Positions 37,812 through 47,377 of a stretch of 64,000 bases of DNA are shown here, piece by piece. Location of the stretch: NCBI RefSeq assembly GCF_040499845.1, contig NZ_CP159342.1:2294001-2358000 (forward strand). Direction: 5' to 3'. The stretch comes from Micromonospora sp. CCTCC AA 2012012. Lineage in GTDB: Bacteria; Actinomycetota; Actinomycetes; Mycobacteriales; Micromonosporaceae. Below the pieces are notes generated by a model. The model did no database searches, was not told where the DNA came from, and was given only the letters and a program-made list of their open reading frames with translations. Positions within the stretch are counted from its first letter, which is position 1. Each line of letters opens with the position of its first letter. The position numbers were made by a program, and so were the translations under genes.

Positions 37812-39047
37812 GTGCGCAGCATCCGCACCCTCGCGGCCCTGGCCCTGGTCGGCCTGGGGCTGACGGCGGCACTGACCGCCACCACCGGCAGCCCCGCCCA
37901 GGCCGCTCCCGGCGCCGTCACCTGGTCCGACGACTTCACCGGCGCCGCCGGCACCGCCCCCGACCCCGGCAGGTGGCGCTATGACACCGGCGGTGGCGGC
38001 TGGGGCAACAGCGAGCTGGAGTACTACACCTCCAGCACCCGCAACGCCGCCCTCGACGGCAACGGCAACCTGGTCATCACCGCCCGCCGGGAGAACCCCG
38101 CCGGCTACACCTGCTGGTACGGCAGCTGCCAGTACACCTCCGCCCGGCTGCTCACCAACGGCACCTTCAGCCAGGCGTACGGCCGGTTCGAGGCGCGCAT
38201 CAAGATCCCCCGGGGCCAGGGGATGTGGCCCGCGTTCTGGATGCTCGGCAGCGACATCGCCAGCAACCCGTGGCCCAACAGCGGCGAGATCGACATCATG
38301 GAGAACGTCGGCTCCCAGCCGTCCACCGTGTACGGCACCATCCACGGCCCCGGCTACTCCGGCGGCGGCGGGCTGGGCGGCTCCACCTCGCTCCCCGGCG
38401 GGCAGGCCCTCGCCGACGCCTTCCACACCTACACCGTCGACTGGGCGCCGGACTCCATCACCTGGTACCTCGACGGGGTCGCGTACTCCCGGAAGACCCC
38501 GGCCGACGCGGGCGGCAACAAGTGGGTCTTCGACCACCCGTTCTTCATGATCATGAACGTCGCGGTCGGCGGTGGCTGGCCCGGCTCCCCCGACGGCAGC
38601 ACGGTCTTCCCGCAGCAGATGGTCGTCGACTACGTCCGGGTCCAGGCCTGGGACAGCGGCGGCGGCAGCACCGCCGGGCCGATCGTCGGATACGGCAGCA
38701 AGTGCGTCGACGTGGCCGGCGCCAACCCCGCCAACGGCACCCGAATCCAGCTCTGGACCTGCAACGGCACCCCCGCCCAGCAGTGGACCTGGGCCGCCGA
38801 CGGCTCCGTCCGCGCCCTCGGCAAGTGCCTCGACGTGGCCGCCGGATCGACCGCCAACGGCGCCAAGGTGCAGCTCTACGACTGCAACGGCACCGGCGCG
38901 CAGCGGTGGGTGTTCAGCGCCGCCGGTGACATCGTCAACCCGCAGTCCAACAGGTGCCTCGACGCCACCGGCGTCAGCTCCGCCGACGGCACCCCGTTGC
39001 AGCTCTGGGACTGCACCGGCGGCGCCAACCAGAAGTGGCGCCGCTGA
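37812..39047 (+). CDS. Secreted GH16 endo-beta-1,3-glucanase (laminarinase-like) with a ricin-type lectin domain
   Basis: 411 residues from GTG 37812. After a signal peptide (TLAALALVGLGLTAALTATT) the GH16 jelly roll spans about residues 36-280. The catalytic motif is GEIDIMENVG (E-x-D-x-M-E), with GRFEARIKIPRGQGMWPAFW before it and a WYLDGV strand after. A Gly/Ser linker leads to a ricin-type (CBM13) trefoil of three repeats, each ending in a QxW-like core: PAQQW, GAQRW and ANQKW. It should cleave beta-1,3-glucan such as laminarin or fungal wall glucan and hold it by the lectin part. It is divergent from the GH3 gene across the CebR-like site. Confidence 0.94.
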   Translation: MRSIRTLAALALVGLGLTAALTATTGSPAQAAPGAVTWSDDFTGAAGTAPDPGRWRYDTGGGGWGNSELEYYTSSTRNAALDGNGNLVITARRENPAGYTCWYGSCQYTSARLLTNGTFSQAYGRFEARIKIPRGQGMWPAFWMLGSDIASNPWPNSGEIDIMENVGSQPSTVYGTIHGPGYSGGGGLGGSTSLPGGQALADAFHTYTVDWAPDSITWYLDGVAYSRKTPADAGGNKWVFDHPFFMIMNVAVGGGWPGSPDGSTVFPQQMVVDYVRVQAWDSGGGSTAGPIVGYGSKCVDVAGANPANGTRIQLWTCNGTPAQQWTWAADGSVRALGKCLDVAAGSTANGAKVQLYDCNGTGAQRWVFSAAGDIVNPQSNRCLDATGVSSADGTPLQLWDCTGGANQKWRR

Positions 39048-39075
39048 ACCCGGCGACCAGGTGCCCGGCCGGCGG

Positions 39076-42000
39076 TCAGAACGGCGCGTCGACCGCCAGC
39101 CGGCGCACCTGCGTCAGATAGGGGTCCAGCTCCCCCACCTCGAACCGGCAGGTGCCGATGACGTGCCAGAACTGGCCGCCCGGGTCACCGTCCAGCTTGT
39201 AGCGACCGTCCGGACTGACCGCCGCCCAGCCCTCCGGCAGCCCGATCAGCGTGGTCCGCAACTGGGCGTGCTCCGGGTCGGCCACGTCCCACAACCGGAC
39301 GGTGCCGTCGTCCCCCGCACTGGCCAGGAGGCTGCTGTCCGGGCTGAACGCCACCGACCAGATCCGCCGGGTGTGCGCGGCGAGACTGCCGTGCAGCCGC
39401 CCGGTGCCCGGATCCCACAACCGGATCGACAGGTCGTCCCCGGCGGTGGCGAGCAGGTTGCCGTTCGGGCTGAACGCACAGCCCCAGAGCCGACCGGTGT
39501 GCTCCGTCAGCACCACCCGCCGCTGTCCGGTCACCGCGTCCCAGACCACCGCCGTACCGTCGTTGCTGACGCTGGCCAGCAGCGTCCCCTCGGCGTTGAA
39601 CGCCACCGCGTACACCCGGTCGGTGTGCTGCTCCAGGGTGAGCCGGCAGGTGGCGGTCGCGGCGTCCCAGAGCCGGACCAGCTGGTCGTCGCAGCCGGTG
39701 GCGATGGTCTCGCCGTCCGGGCTGAACGCGACCGCCCGGACCCGGCCCCGGTGCGGGGTCAGGGTGGCGAAGTGCCGGCCGGTACGCCGGTACCACAGCC
39801 GCACCGTGTCGTCGTCGTTCGCGGTGGCCAGCGCGTCCCCGTCCGGGCTGAACGCGGTCGCCCAGACGTGGTCGGTGTCCACGTTGAGTTCCCGCTCGTC
39901 GGCGCCGGTGTCGGTGTTCCACAGGTGCACCCCGCCGTCCCCGCTCGGCGCGGCGACCAGCGACTCACCCGGGCAGAACACCGCCGACAGCAGCCGGTCC
40001 GCCGGGCTGGCGAGCTGCCGCACCAGCCGCCCGGTACGCGGCTCCCACAGCCGCACCACCCCGTCGTTGCCGCAGGTCGCCAGCACCGCCCCGTCGTCGC
40101 GGAAGGAGAGCGCGGTGACCCGCCGCCCGTGCCCCCGCAGGGTGTGCTGACACTGCCCGGTGCGGACGTCCCACATCCGGGTGGTGCCGTCGTTGCTGCT
40201 GGTCGCCACCTGCTGGTCGTCGGGGCGCCAGACCACCGGCCAGACCGAGCCCCGATGCCGGGTCAGCTCGTGCCGCGGCTGACCGTCGGCGGTGTCCCAG
40301 AGCGCGATCGCGCCGTCGCTGGCCGAGGAGGCCAGCAGCGAGCCGTCGCCGTTGAACCGGACGCTGTAGATCGCGCCGCGCTGCCGCCCGAGGACCCGTA
40401 CCGGCCGGCCCGTCGCCACCTCCCAGAGGCGCAGCGCGCCGTGGGTGTCCCCGGTGGCCATCAGCTGCCCGTCCGGGTGCACGTCGAGCGCGTACACGTC
40501 GGCCTCGTGACCGCGCGGCCGGCGCAGCAGCTCCCCGTCGACCGCCCGGCGGATCCAGACCCGACCGTGCTGTCCGACGGCGACGAGCGACTGCCCGTCG
40601 GGGGTGTGCACCACCCGGTAGACCACCTCCGGCTCGCGGACGGCGAAGACCAGCTCGCCGGAGGCGACGTCCCAGCCGCGGACCACGCCGGCGCTGTCCA
40701 CCACGACCACCCGCCGGCCGTCCGGGCTGAACGAGGTGCCCCAGATCGGGGCGGCGTGCCCCGGCCACTCGTGCCGCAGCCGGGCGGTCCGGGTGTCATA
40801 GAGGCGGACCGTGCCGGCGGCGTCACCGACCACCAGCCGGCCGCGCGTCCCGTCGGTCAGCACCGGCCACACCCAGCCGGCGAAGACGTCCTCGATGACG
40901 TGCCGCACGTCGCCGTGGTCGGCGTCCCACAGCCGTACGGTGAGATCCGCCGCGCCCGTGACGAGCTGGTGCGAGGCGGCGTCGAAGCGCACCGCGTAGA
41001 CCCGCCCCCGGTGGCCCTGGAGGGTCCGCACCGGCAGCCCGGTGACCGTGTCGCAGATCAGCACGCCACCGTCGTCGCTGCCGACGGCGAGCACCGCCCC
41101 GTCCGGGCTGTACGACACCGGCACCGGCAGCCGGCCCACCTCGAAGCCGTACGAGACGCCCACCGCGGGCGGGGCCAGCCCGGGCACCACCGGGCGGCCC
41201 GGTGCCACCACCGCGCCGCGCAGCTCCGGCGCCCGCAGCAGCGCGGCGTCGGCGGCGACGTCGATCAGCGCCGCCCGCCGCCAGCGGCTGCCGGTGACCC
41301 GCACGCCCCGCAAATCGGCGCGGAACAGCCGGGCCCCGGCCAGGTCGGCGTCGCGCAGGTCGGCGCGGGCCAGCCGGGTCTGGTCCAGGCGCGCCCCGCG
41401 CAGCCGGGCCGCCTCCAGCCGCGCCTCGGTCAGGTTCGTCGCCACGAGCCGGGTGGCGCTCAGGTCCGCCCCGGTCAGGTCGGCCCGGGCCAGCTCCCGG
41501 TGCGACAGGTCCTCACCGCGCAGTGAGGCGCCCCGCAGGTCGGCCCGGTCGGGCAGCCGCAGCCGGGCGCTGAGCCGCAGCGCGTTGGCCCGGACCGTCT
41601 CCCCGGCGTCCTCGTCGCCGAGCACCCGGGCGGTCCACGCGGTGCACCGGCGCGCGTCGGCCAGGTCACCGAGGAACTCCACGGTCAGCGCGGAGAGCGG
41701 CCGCACCGCCAGGGCGGACGGCTCCTCACCCCGGTTGAACTGCGCGGCGATCCCCTCCGCGACCAGCCACTCCATCACCGAGGTGTGGATGAAGCCGAAC
41801 AGGCCGTCCTCGGTGCGCACCAGCAGGCTGCCCGCCCCCACCGCGTGCACCGCCTGCCCGGCGGACAACCGGGACTCGGCGAGCCCGGCCAACTGCCCGG
41901 CGGCCTCCGCCAGCTCGGCCAGGCGCAGGTAGGACTCGCCGCTCTCCCAGAGCTGGAACGCCAGCCGGCTGACCGCCGCCCACAGCTCGGGCCGGCGCAG

Positions 42001-44901
42001 CGTCACCGGTGACCCCGGCACACCCTGCGTACGCCGCTCCTCGAAGTCCAGCCAGGACTCCAGGATCTCCCGGTAGAGGGCGGCGGCGCTGAACGTGCCG
42101 CCCGCCCCGGCGACCGCGGTCAGGCGGCCGGGGTCGAGGTTGGCGATGAAGCCGAGCATCCGCGGGTTGCGGGAGAGGCCGAGCAGGTCCTTCACCCCGG
42201 CCAGCAGCTGCATCCGCTCCCGCGCGGCGGTCTCGTCCCCGCCGTACCGGTGGCGCAGGAAGACCTCGATCTGGCCGGGGGTGAAGTCCTCGACGGCCAG
42301 CACCCGCCGGTGCGGCAGCAGGCCGACCCGCTCGCCGAGCGCGGTCAGCACCTGCGAGTTGGTCTTGAAGTGCTGGGTCCGGCTGCTGACCACGATCTTC
42401 GCGTTGCCCTCGGCGGCCTGCAGCAGCGTCTCCAGGTGGTCGGCCGCCCGGTCGTAGGTGACCCGGGCGACCAGCTCGTCGAAGCCGTCGAAGAGCAGCA
42501 CGATCCGGCCCTGCCGGAGCATGTAGCGGAACGCCTTGAGGTCGATCACCTGCTCGCCGTGGTTGGCCAGGTGCGCGGCGACCAGCCCGTCGACCGAGTG
42601 CGCCTTGTCCAGCGCGCGCAGCTCCACCAGGATCGGGATCAGGTCCGGCGCGGCGGTGGGCAGCCGCCGGGCCACCTCGCGCAGCGCGAAGGTCTTGCCC
42701 CGGCCGAAGTCGCCGAGCACCAGCGCGAACCGGCCGTCCGGCGCGGAGACCAGCTCCAGCAGCTCCTCCACCACGTCCTCGCGGACCCGCTGGTCGGCGC
42801 CGACCAGGTGGCGGTAGCGCTGCGGCACGTACTGCGCGGGCGGATAGAGCCGGTCGGCCTGGAGCCGGGCGGTCTGCGCGGCGACGTACCCGCGCAGGTC
42901 GAGCAGGCCCTGGAACTCGGTCAGGTGCAGCACCCGTACGCCCCGCCGCTGCGCGTCCTCGGCCAGCGCGCGCGGGATCCGGTCCCCGTCATAGACCAGC
43001 TCCGACGGGATGTCCGGGTCGGTGGCGTGCACCCGGCGGGCGAACCGGTCCACGTCGGCGGCGGTGGGGGTGCCGACGTGCGCGGCCACCCGCTGCTGCC
43101 GGACCACCCCGTCGGCGCGGTAGGTCACGAAGAGGTGCGGCGGGTCGGCCGCCACCCGACGCACCAGCACCCGGTCGTGGCGCGCCTCGCAGACCTCGCC
43201 GAGGCGCTCCAGCAGCCGCTCCAGCGGGGTCGTCGCGGCCACGGCCGGCGCGACGGCGGGCGGGTCGGCCGGGGTGCCCTGGGTCGGGCCCTCCGCCGCC
43301 GTGGGCAGCCGCGGGTCGGGCACCTGGGCCGGGCCGGTCGCCCCGAAGGTGGCCTCCGACCGGGGCCAGGCCACCGGGACCCGCTCCCCCACGTCGTGCC
43401 GGTCGTCGCGGCCCAGCACCCAGCGGGTCATCCCGTCGGCGGCCAGCCGCAGCACCTGCGCCCGGCCGTCCCGCGACGGCCACGCCAGCGGCACCACCGC
43501 GTCGACCGGGCCGCCCGCCGGGGCCGCGCCGGTGTGCAGCAGGTTGAGCATCGGGGCGACCAGCCGGTGGAACGACGCCCGATCGCGCACCGTCACCCCG
43601 TCGTCGGCCGGCCCCTCCCCGGCGTACGGGGTGCGCGGGCCGGGGGCGTGCGCCATCGCGCCCAGCCGCAACCAGCCCGACTGCTGGTAGTGCCGCAGCC
43701 GCTGGGCGAACCAGGCGGCCTGCGCCTCACCGAGCCAGCCGTACCGGTCCTCCTCGCGGTGGGTGACCGCGACGGTGGAGTTCAGCCCAGCCACCACCAC
43801 CCGCAGGTCGGGCACGGGGAAGAGGGTCCACGGCTGCTCGCTGTCGAAGATCCGGTCCTCGAGCCCCTGATAGAGCTCGTCGAAGAGCCGCGCGTAGTGC
43901 CGCCACTTGGGCCAGTACGGCGGCTGCGGGTCCACGTCGTCGGCCTCACAGGTGGCGAAGTACGCCCGGCTGGCCGCCATCGTCACGTCGCGCGGCCCGG
44001 GCACCACGACGAGGCGGTGCGGCTCCAACCCGAGCAGCACCCGCAGCCCGGTGAGGAAGCTCAGCGCGTCGGAGAACTCCCGGGGACTGCCGGACTCGGT
44101 GAGGTTGCCGGCCACCACCAGCAGGTCCGGCCGGGGCACCCCGTCGTTCATCAGCAGGGTCAGGTCACCCATCAGGTGTTCCTGGAGCTCACCCGGGGTG
44201 ACCGGCGCGCCGGGGTCGATCACGCCCCGGCCGAAACGCGGGCCGGCCACCTGGAGCACAGTCACCGCGCCGCGGGTCTGCGGCACCGCCGCGGCGGCCG
44301 GCGGGAACGGCGGCGGGTTGATCGGCGTACGCCGGGCGCGGCGCGGTGCGGGCGGCGCCGGCGCGGTCGTCGTGCTGAGCGCCCCGGCCGGCCGGCTCGG
44401 GTGGTGCGGGAAGGCCGGTTGCAGCACCGGCTTGGCCCGGCCGTCGAGCGCCTCCCGGATCCGGTCGAGCACCCGGGCGCGGGCCTGCGCCGCGTCGGTC
44501 ACCCCGACCAGGTCGACGTAGGTGATGGTGGCCAGCAGCCCGTCGATCGGGCAGTCCTCCACCCGGACCGTGACCAGCTTATTGCCGGTGCCGTCCGGGT
44601 CGGCCCGCAGCGCCGCCTGCCACTCCAGCTTCCCGTAGGTGGAGTGCAGGTAACGCTCGGAGAGGACGGCGACCACGACCGCGGCCTCCCGGACCCCCCG
44701 GTCCATGAAGTCGATGAAGTTGGTGCCGGCGACGAAGTCCCACGCCTGCAGCAGCGTGCGGTAGCCGGCCGCCTCGAACTCCCACGCGAGCCACGTCGCC
44801 CAGCGCTCGTCGGCCGGCGAGTAGCTGATGAAGAAGTCGATCGGGCGGTCGGACCGGGTGGGATGCGCGCCTGGGGACACCTGGTCATTATGGCCACTCA
44901 T
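39076..44901 (-). CDS. Giant TIR - degenerate metallophosphoesterase - NACHT - pentapeptide - WD40 protein
   Basis: 1941 residues from ATG 44901 (start not certain; no strong ribosome-binding site). In order: a TIR domain, about 20-155 (IDFFISYSPADERWATWLAW, with putative catalytic Glu93 in KLEWQ); a calcineurin-like phosphoesterase fold, about 210-530, whose metal ligands are changed (AGNLTESG for GDLT-G, PGPRDVT for PGNHD); a variable region, about 560-700, with VLHLTEFQGLLDLRGYVAAQ; a NACHT NTPase with Walker A GDFGRGKT (Lys736) and Walker B LLFDGFDE near 804; pentapeptide repeats, about 1114-1210 (ADLRGASLRGEDLSHRELAR); then 15 WD40 repeats, about 1250-1885. A conserved-looking tail ends the protein. 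This is a STAND-type sensor with a probable NADase effector, a plan common in abortive-infection proteins. Confidence 0.9.
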   Translation of the reverse strand: MSGHNDQVSPGAHPTRSDRPIDFFISYSPADERWATWLAWEFEAAGYRTLLQAWDFVAGTNFIDFMDRGVREAAVVVAVLSERYLHSTYGKLEWQAALRADPDGTGNKLVTVRVEDCPIDGLLATITYVDLVGVTDAAQARARVLDRIREALDGRAKPVLQPAFPHHPSRPAGALSTTTAPAPPAPRRARRTPINPPPFPPAAAAVPQTRGAVTVLQVAGPRFGRGVIDPGAPVTPGELQEHLMGDLTLLMNDGVPRPDLLVVAGNLTESGSPREFSDALSFLTGLRVLLGLEPHRLVVVPGPRDVTMAASRAYFATCEADDVDPQPPYWPKWRHYARLFDELYQGLEDRIFDSEQPWTLFPVPDLRVVVAGLNSTVAVTHREEDRYGWLGEAQAAWFAQRLRHYQQSGWLRLGAMAHAPGPRTPYAGEGPADDGVTVRDRASFHRLVAPMLNLLHTGAAPAGGPVDAVVPLAWPSRDGRAQVLRLAADGMTRWVLGRDDRHDVGERVPVAWPRSEATFGATGPAQVPDPRLPTAAEGPTQGTPADPPAVAPAVAATTPLERLLERLGEVCEARHDRVLVRRVAADPPHLFVTYRADGVVRQQRVAAHVGTPTAADVDRFARRVHATDPDIPSELVYDGDRIPRALAEDAQRRGVRVLHLTEFQGLLDLRGYVAAQTARLQADRLYPPAQYVPQRYRHLVGADQRVREDVVEELLELVSAPDGRFALVLGDFGRGKTFALREVARRLPTAAPDLIPILVELRALDKAHSVDGLVAAHLANHGEQVIDLKAFRYMLRQGRIVLLFDGFDELVARVTYDRAADHLETLLQAAEGNAKIVVSSRTQHFKTNSQVLTALGERVGLLPHRRVLAVEDFTPGQIEVFLRHRYGGDETAARERMQLLAGVKDLLGLSRNPRMLGFIANLDPGRLTAVAGAGGTFSAAALYREILESWLDFEERRTQGVPGSPVTLRRPELWAAVSRLAFQLWESGESYLRLAELAEAAGQLAGLAESRLSAGQAVHAVGAGSLLVRTEDGLFGFIHTSVMEWLVAEGIAAQFNRGEEPSALAVRPLSALTVEFLGDLADARRCTAWTARVLGDEDAGETVRANALRLSARLRLPDRADLRGASLRGEDLSHRELARADLTGADLSATRLVATNLTEARLEAARLRGARLDQTRLARADLRDADLAGARLFRADLRGVRVTGSRWRRAALIDVAADAALLRAPELRGAVVAPGRPVVPGLAPPAVGVSYGFEVGRLPVPVSYSPDGAVLAVGSDDGGVLICDTVTGLPVRTLQGHRGRVYAVRFDAASHQLVTGAADLTVRLWDADHGDVRHVIEDVFAGWVWPVLTDGTRGRLVVGDAAGTVRLYDTRTARLRHEWPGHAAPIWGTSFSPDGRRVVVVDSAGVVRGWDVASGELVFAVREPEVVYRVVHTPDGQSLVAVGQHGRVWIRRAVDGELLRRPRGHEADVYALDVHPDGQLMATGDTHGALRLWEVATGRPVRVLGRQRGAIYSVRFNGDGSLLASSASDGAIALWDTADGQPRHELTRHRGSVWPVVWRPDDQQVATSSNDGTTRMWDVRTGQCQHTLRGHGRRVTALSFRDDGAVLATCGNDGVVRLWEPRTGRLVRQLASPADRLLSAVFCPGESLVAAPSGDGGVHLWNTDTGADERELNVDTDHVWATAFSPDGDALATANDDDTVRLWYRRTGRHFATLTPHRGRVRAVAFSPDGETIATGCDDQLVRLWDAATATCRLTLEQHTDRVYAVAFNAEGTLLASVSNDGTAVVWDAVTGQRRVVLTEHTGRLWGCAFSPNGNLLATAGDDLSIRLWDPGTGRLHGSLAAHTRRIWSVAFSPDSSLLASAGDDGTVRLWDVADPEHAQLRTTLIGLPEGWAAVSPDGRYKLDGDPGGQFWHVIGTCRFEVGELDPYLTQVRRLAVDAPF

Positions 44902-44985
44902 CGTCAAGTCGTCGCCACCCTCGGCAGCCGCCGGGGTCGCGTCGGGCCGCGCCGGCCGGCCGCGGGTGTGCGAGGATCGTCTCCC

Positions 44986-46212
44986 GTGAAGACCGTCGGC
45001 GAGCCGCCGTCCGCCGTACCGGACCGATCGCGCTGGGGCCGGCTGCACGTCCTCGACTGGATCGCCGTCGGGCTCGCCGTGGCCGGGCTGCTCTGCGTCC
45101 TCACCGGACTGCTGCCCCGCGTCGACGCCGAGGCCACCGTACGCCGGATCGTGCCCATCCTGATCTTCCTGGGCACGGTGGTGGTGCTGGCCGAGCTGAC
45201 CGCGGTGGCCGGGGTCTTCGACGCGCTCGCCGCGCGGGTCGCGATCACCGCCCGGGGCAGCTACCCGGCGCTGTTCTGGCTTTGCGTCGGATTCGCCTCG
45301 GTCACCACCGTCGCACTCAACCTGGACACCACCGCGGTCCTGCTCACCCCGGTGATGATCGCGCTGGCCCGCAAGCTCGGCGTGTCACCCACCCCGCTGG
45401 CGATGACCACGGTCTGGCTCGCGAACACGGCGAGCCTGCTGCTGCCGGTGTCCAACCTGACCAACATCCTCGCCAGCGACCGGATCGGGCTGGACCCGCT
45501 GCCCTGGGCGGCCCGGATGTGGTGGCCGCAGCTGGTGGCGATCGCCATCACGATGCTGCTGCTGTGGTGGTGGTACTGGCGGCCGGCCCGGACCGGAGCC
45601 GACCCCTTCGTGCCACCGCCGCCGCACGTGCCCCCCGACCCGGTGCTGTACCGCACCGCGCTCGGCGCCTGCCTGCTCTTCGTCGCCGGCATCCTGGCCG
45701 GAGTGCAGATCGGGCTGGCCTCCGGGGTGGCCGCCGCGATCCTGGTCGCGGGATTCGCCGTCCGGTCCCGCGGCGCGCTGCGCGCCGCGCTGGTGCCGTG
45801 GCGGCTGCTGGTCTTCGTCACCGGCCTGTTCCTGGTCGTGCAGACCATCGGCCGGCACGGCCTGGACGAGGTGATGGGCGCGCTGATCGGCGGCGACCCC
45901 GGCGCCGAGGGCGCGCTACGGGCCGGCGCGGTCGGCGCGCTCTTCGCGAACGTGGTGAACAACCTGCCGGCGTACGTGGCCGGGGAGGCGGTCATCGCCA
46001 CCGGGCACCACACCCAGCTGCTGGCGCTGCTGGTCGGCACCAACGTCGGCCCGCTCGCCACGCCGTGGGCGTCCCTGGCCACGCTGATCTGGTACGAGCG
46101 CGTCCGCGCCGCCGGGGTGGCCGTGCCGCTGGGCCGCTTCGTCGCCACCAGTGCGGCCCTCGCGGCGCTGGCCACCACCGCCACCGTCGCCGCCCTGCTG
46201 CTCAGCCCGTAG
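44986..46212 (+). CDS. SLC13/ArsB-type ion-transporter-superfamily membrane protein
   Basis: 408 residues from GTG 44986, divergent from the giant TIR gene (84 bases apart). About ten to eleven hydrophobic helices. The two inverted halves each have a conserved turn: FASVTTVALNLDTTAVLLTP in the first and ALFANVVNNLPAYVAGEAVI in the second, the latter with the Asn-rich NNLPA typical of ArsB/NhaD/SLC13 transporters. Such proteins move arsenite, Na+/H+ or dicarboxylates. No arsR or arsC lies nearby, so arsenic resistance is not supported. There is no evidence for a functional tie to the TIR gene. Confidence 0.85.
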   Translation: MKTVGEPPSAVPDRSRWGRLHVLDWIAVGLAVAGLLCVLTGLLPRVDAEATVRRIVPILIFLGTVVVLAELTAVAGVFDALAARVAITARGSYPALFWLCVGFASVTTVALNLDTTAVLLTPVMIALARKLGVSPTPLAMTTVWLANTASLLLPVSNLTNILASDRIGLDPLPWAARMWWPQLVAIAITMLLLWWWYWRPARTGADPFVPPPPHVPPDPVLYRTALGACLLFVAGILAGVQIGLASGVAAAILVAGFAVRSRGALRAALVPWRLLVFVTGLFLVVQTIGRHGLDEVMGALIGGDPGAEGALRAGAVGALFANVVNNLPAYVAGEAVIATGHHTQLLALLVGTNVGPLATPWASLATLIWYERVRAAGVAVPLGRFVATSAALAALATTATVAALLLSP

Positions 46213-46657
46213 CCGGCCGTTCCGCCCGCGATCCGGGTCGCCGCCGCCGCACGAGCGTCCCGCCGAGGCCTGCCAGCGCCACCAGGACCAGCACCGTCAG
46301 CAGGACCCGCACCACCGTCGGCACCACGTACGCGCGCCCCGGGACGGCGACGACCACCGGGTGGCGCGCCGCGGTCGGCACGTCCACCTCCCACTCGAAG
46401 TTCGCGTCCGGGTCGAGCGTGCGGGCCTGCCACCGTGGGCTGACCCGCACGCCGTGGACCGGCCCGGAGGCGACGTGACCCAGCCGGGTCCAGTGGCCCA
46501 CGCAGCGGCTGTGCTGCCGCTCCTGCCGGTCGTACGTGACGTGGCAGTGGTCCACCGCGGCGCGCGCCGAGTCACCCGGCACCAAACCGGCGAGGTAGCC
46601 CGCCACGGCCACCGCCGCCACCAGCACCACCGTCACCACTCTCCGGCCCCGTGACAT
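46202..46657 (-). CDS. Small membrane protein of unknown function
   Basis: 151 residues from ATG 46657, with GGAGGGGG upstream. It has an N-terminal membrane segment (VVTVVLVAAVAVAGYLAGLV), an outside region of about 75 residues with two Cys (HCHVTYDRQERQHSRCVGHW) that may pair, and a C-terminal membrane segment (VVRVLLTVLVLVALAGLGGT) followed by a basic tail. It overlaps the convergent transporter gene by 11 bases. I do not recognise a family beyond general similarity to actinobacterial hypothetical membrane proteins. Confidence 0.75.
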   Translation of the reverse strand: MSRGRRVVTVVLVAAVAVAGYLAGLVPGDSARAAVDHCHVTYDRQERQHSRCVGHWTRLGHVASGPVHGVRVSPRWQARTLDPDANFEWEVDVPTAARHPVVVAVPGRAYVVPTVVRVLLTVLVLVALAGLGGTLVRRRRPGSRAERPATG

Positions 46658-46756
46658 CGGTCCCCCTCCCGATCCGGCCGCGCCACGCACGGCGCGGCCG
46701 GACGGCGACGGATCGACACCCACGGTAGGGGTTCGACGCGCGCCGGTGGGGGCAGG

Positions 46757-47256
46757 TCAGCGCACGATCGCGGCCAGCTCCTCGACCTGCCCCGGATCCT
46801 CGGCGTAGCAGTAGAGCACCAGCTCGTCGGCGCCGAACTCGCGGTACGCGGCGACCGTGTCGGCGAGCTGCGCCGGATCGCTCACCGGCGCGCCCCAACC
46901 CGGCCGCCCGATGAACGCGTAGTAGTCGGCGACCGCCCGCCGGGCCCGTTCCACGGTCTCCGGTGGGCCGGCCGCGACGGTGAGCTGACAGACCAGCCGC
47001 CGGACATCCGGTCGAGGGTGGCGACCTGCTTGGCCAGCAGCGCGGTGCCGCGCAACGGGCCGAGCAGCACCTCCGTCTGCAACCGGACGCGGGTGGTGAC
47101 ACCGGCGAGGACGGCGAGCGCGACGAGCGGCTCCGGATTGTCGTACGCGAGCCGGTCGAGCAGCGCCAGCGAGGCGAAGCCGGCGGCTTCCGCCCGACGG
47201 GCCCAGTCGGGCAGGCAGCCGGGGTTGCCGATGGGGAGGCCGAGGCCGAGGTCCAT
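46757..47256 (-). pseudogene. LLM-class (F420/flavin-dependent) oxidoreductase with internal deletion and frameshift
   Basis: The front is intact: ATG 47256 with AGGAG, MDLGLGLPIGNPGCLPDWAR, AEAAGFASLALLDRLAYDNP, VRLQTEVLLGPLRGTALLAK and QVATLDRMSGG. At about 47005 the luciferase-like barrel breaks off and the sequence continues in another frame with LVCQLTVAAGPPETVERARR, YYAFIGRPGWG and YCYAEDPGQVEELAAIV to a stop at 46757. That second part is the normal C-terminal end of the family. A central stretch of perhaps 130-150 codons (most of the barrel) is missing, and the join shifts the frame. The product cannot be a working enzyme. Confidence 0.85.
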
Positions 47257-47377
47257 GGTGATCTCCTGAAGGTGGGCAGCAGACAGTGCTGTCGCCACCT
47301 CCTCCCCGCCCGTGCGGGGTCCCGGGTCCATCTGCGACGTCATTCCCGGACCGGAGATTCGGAGTTCCGCACCGATC

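Noticed and set aside
39200..41150. Regular DNA-level repetition that could suggest a repeat array or CRISPR
   Set aside because: The period is about 126 bases and is explained by the WD40 repeats of the TIR protein; there are no identical short repeats with unique spacers.
44986..46212. Arsenic resistance operon
   Set aside because: The transporter is ArsB/SLC13-like, but no arsR, arsC or other ars gene flanks it.
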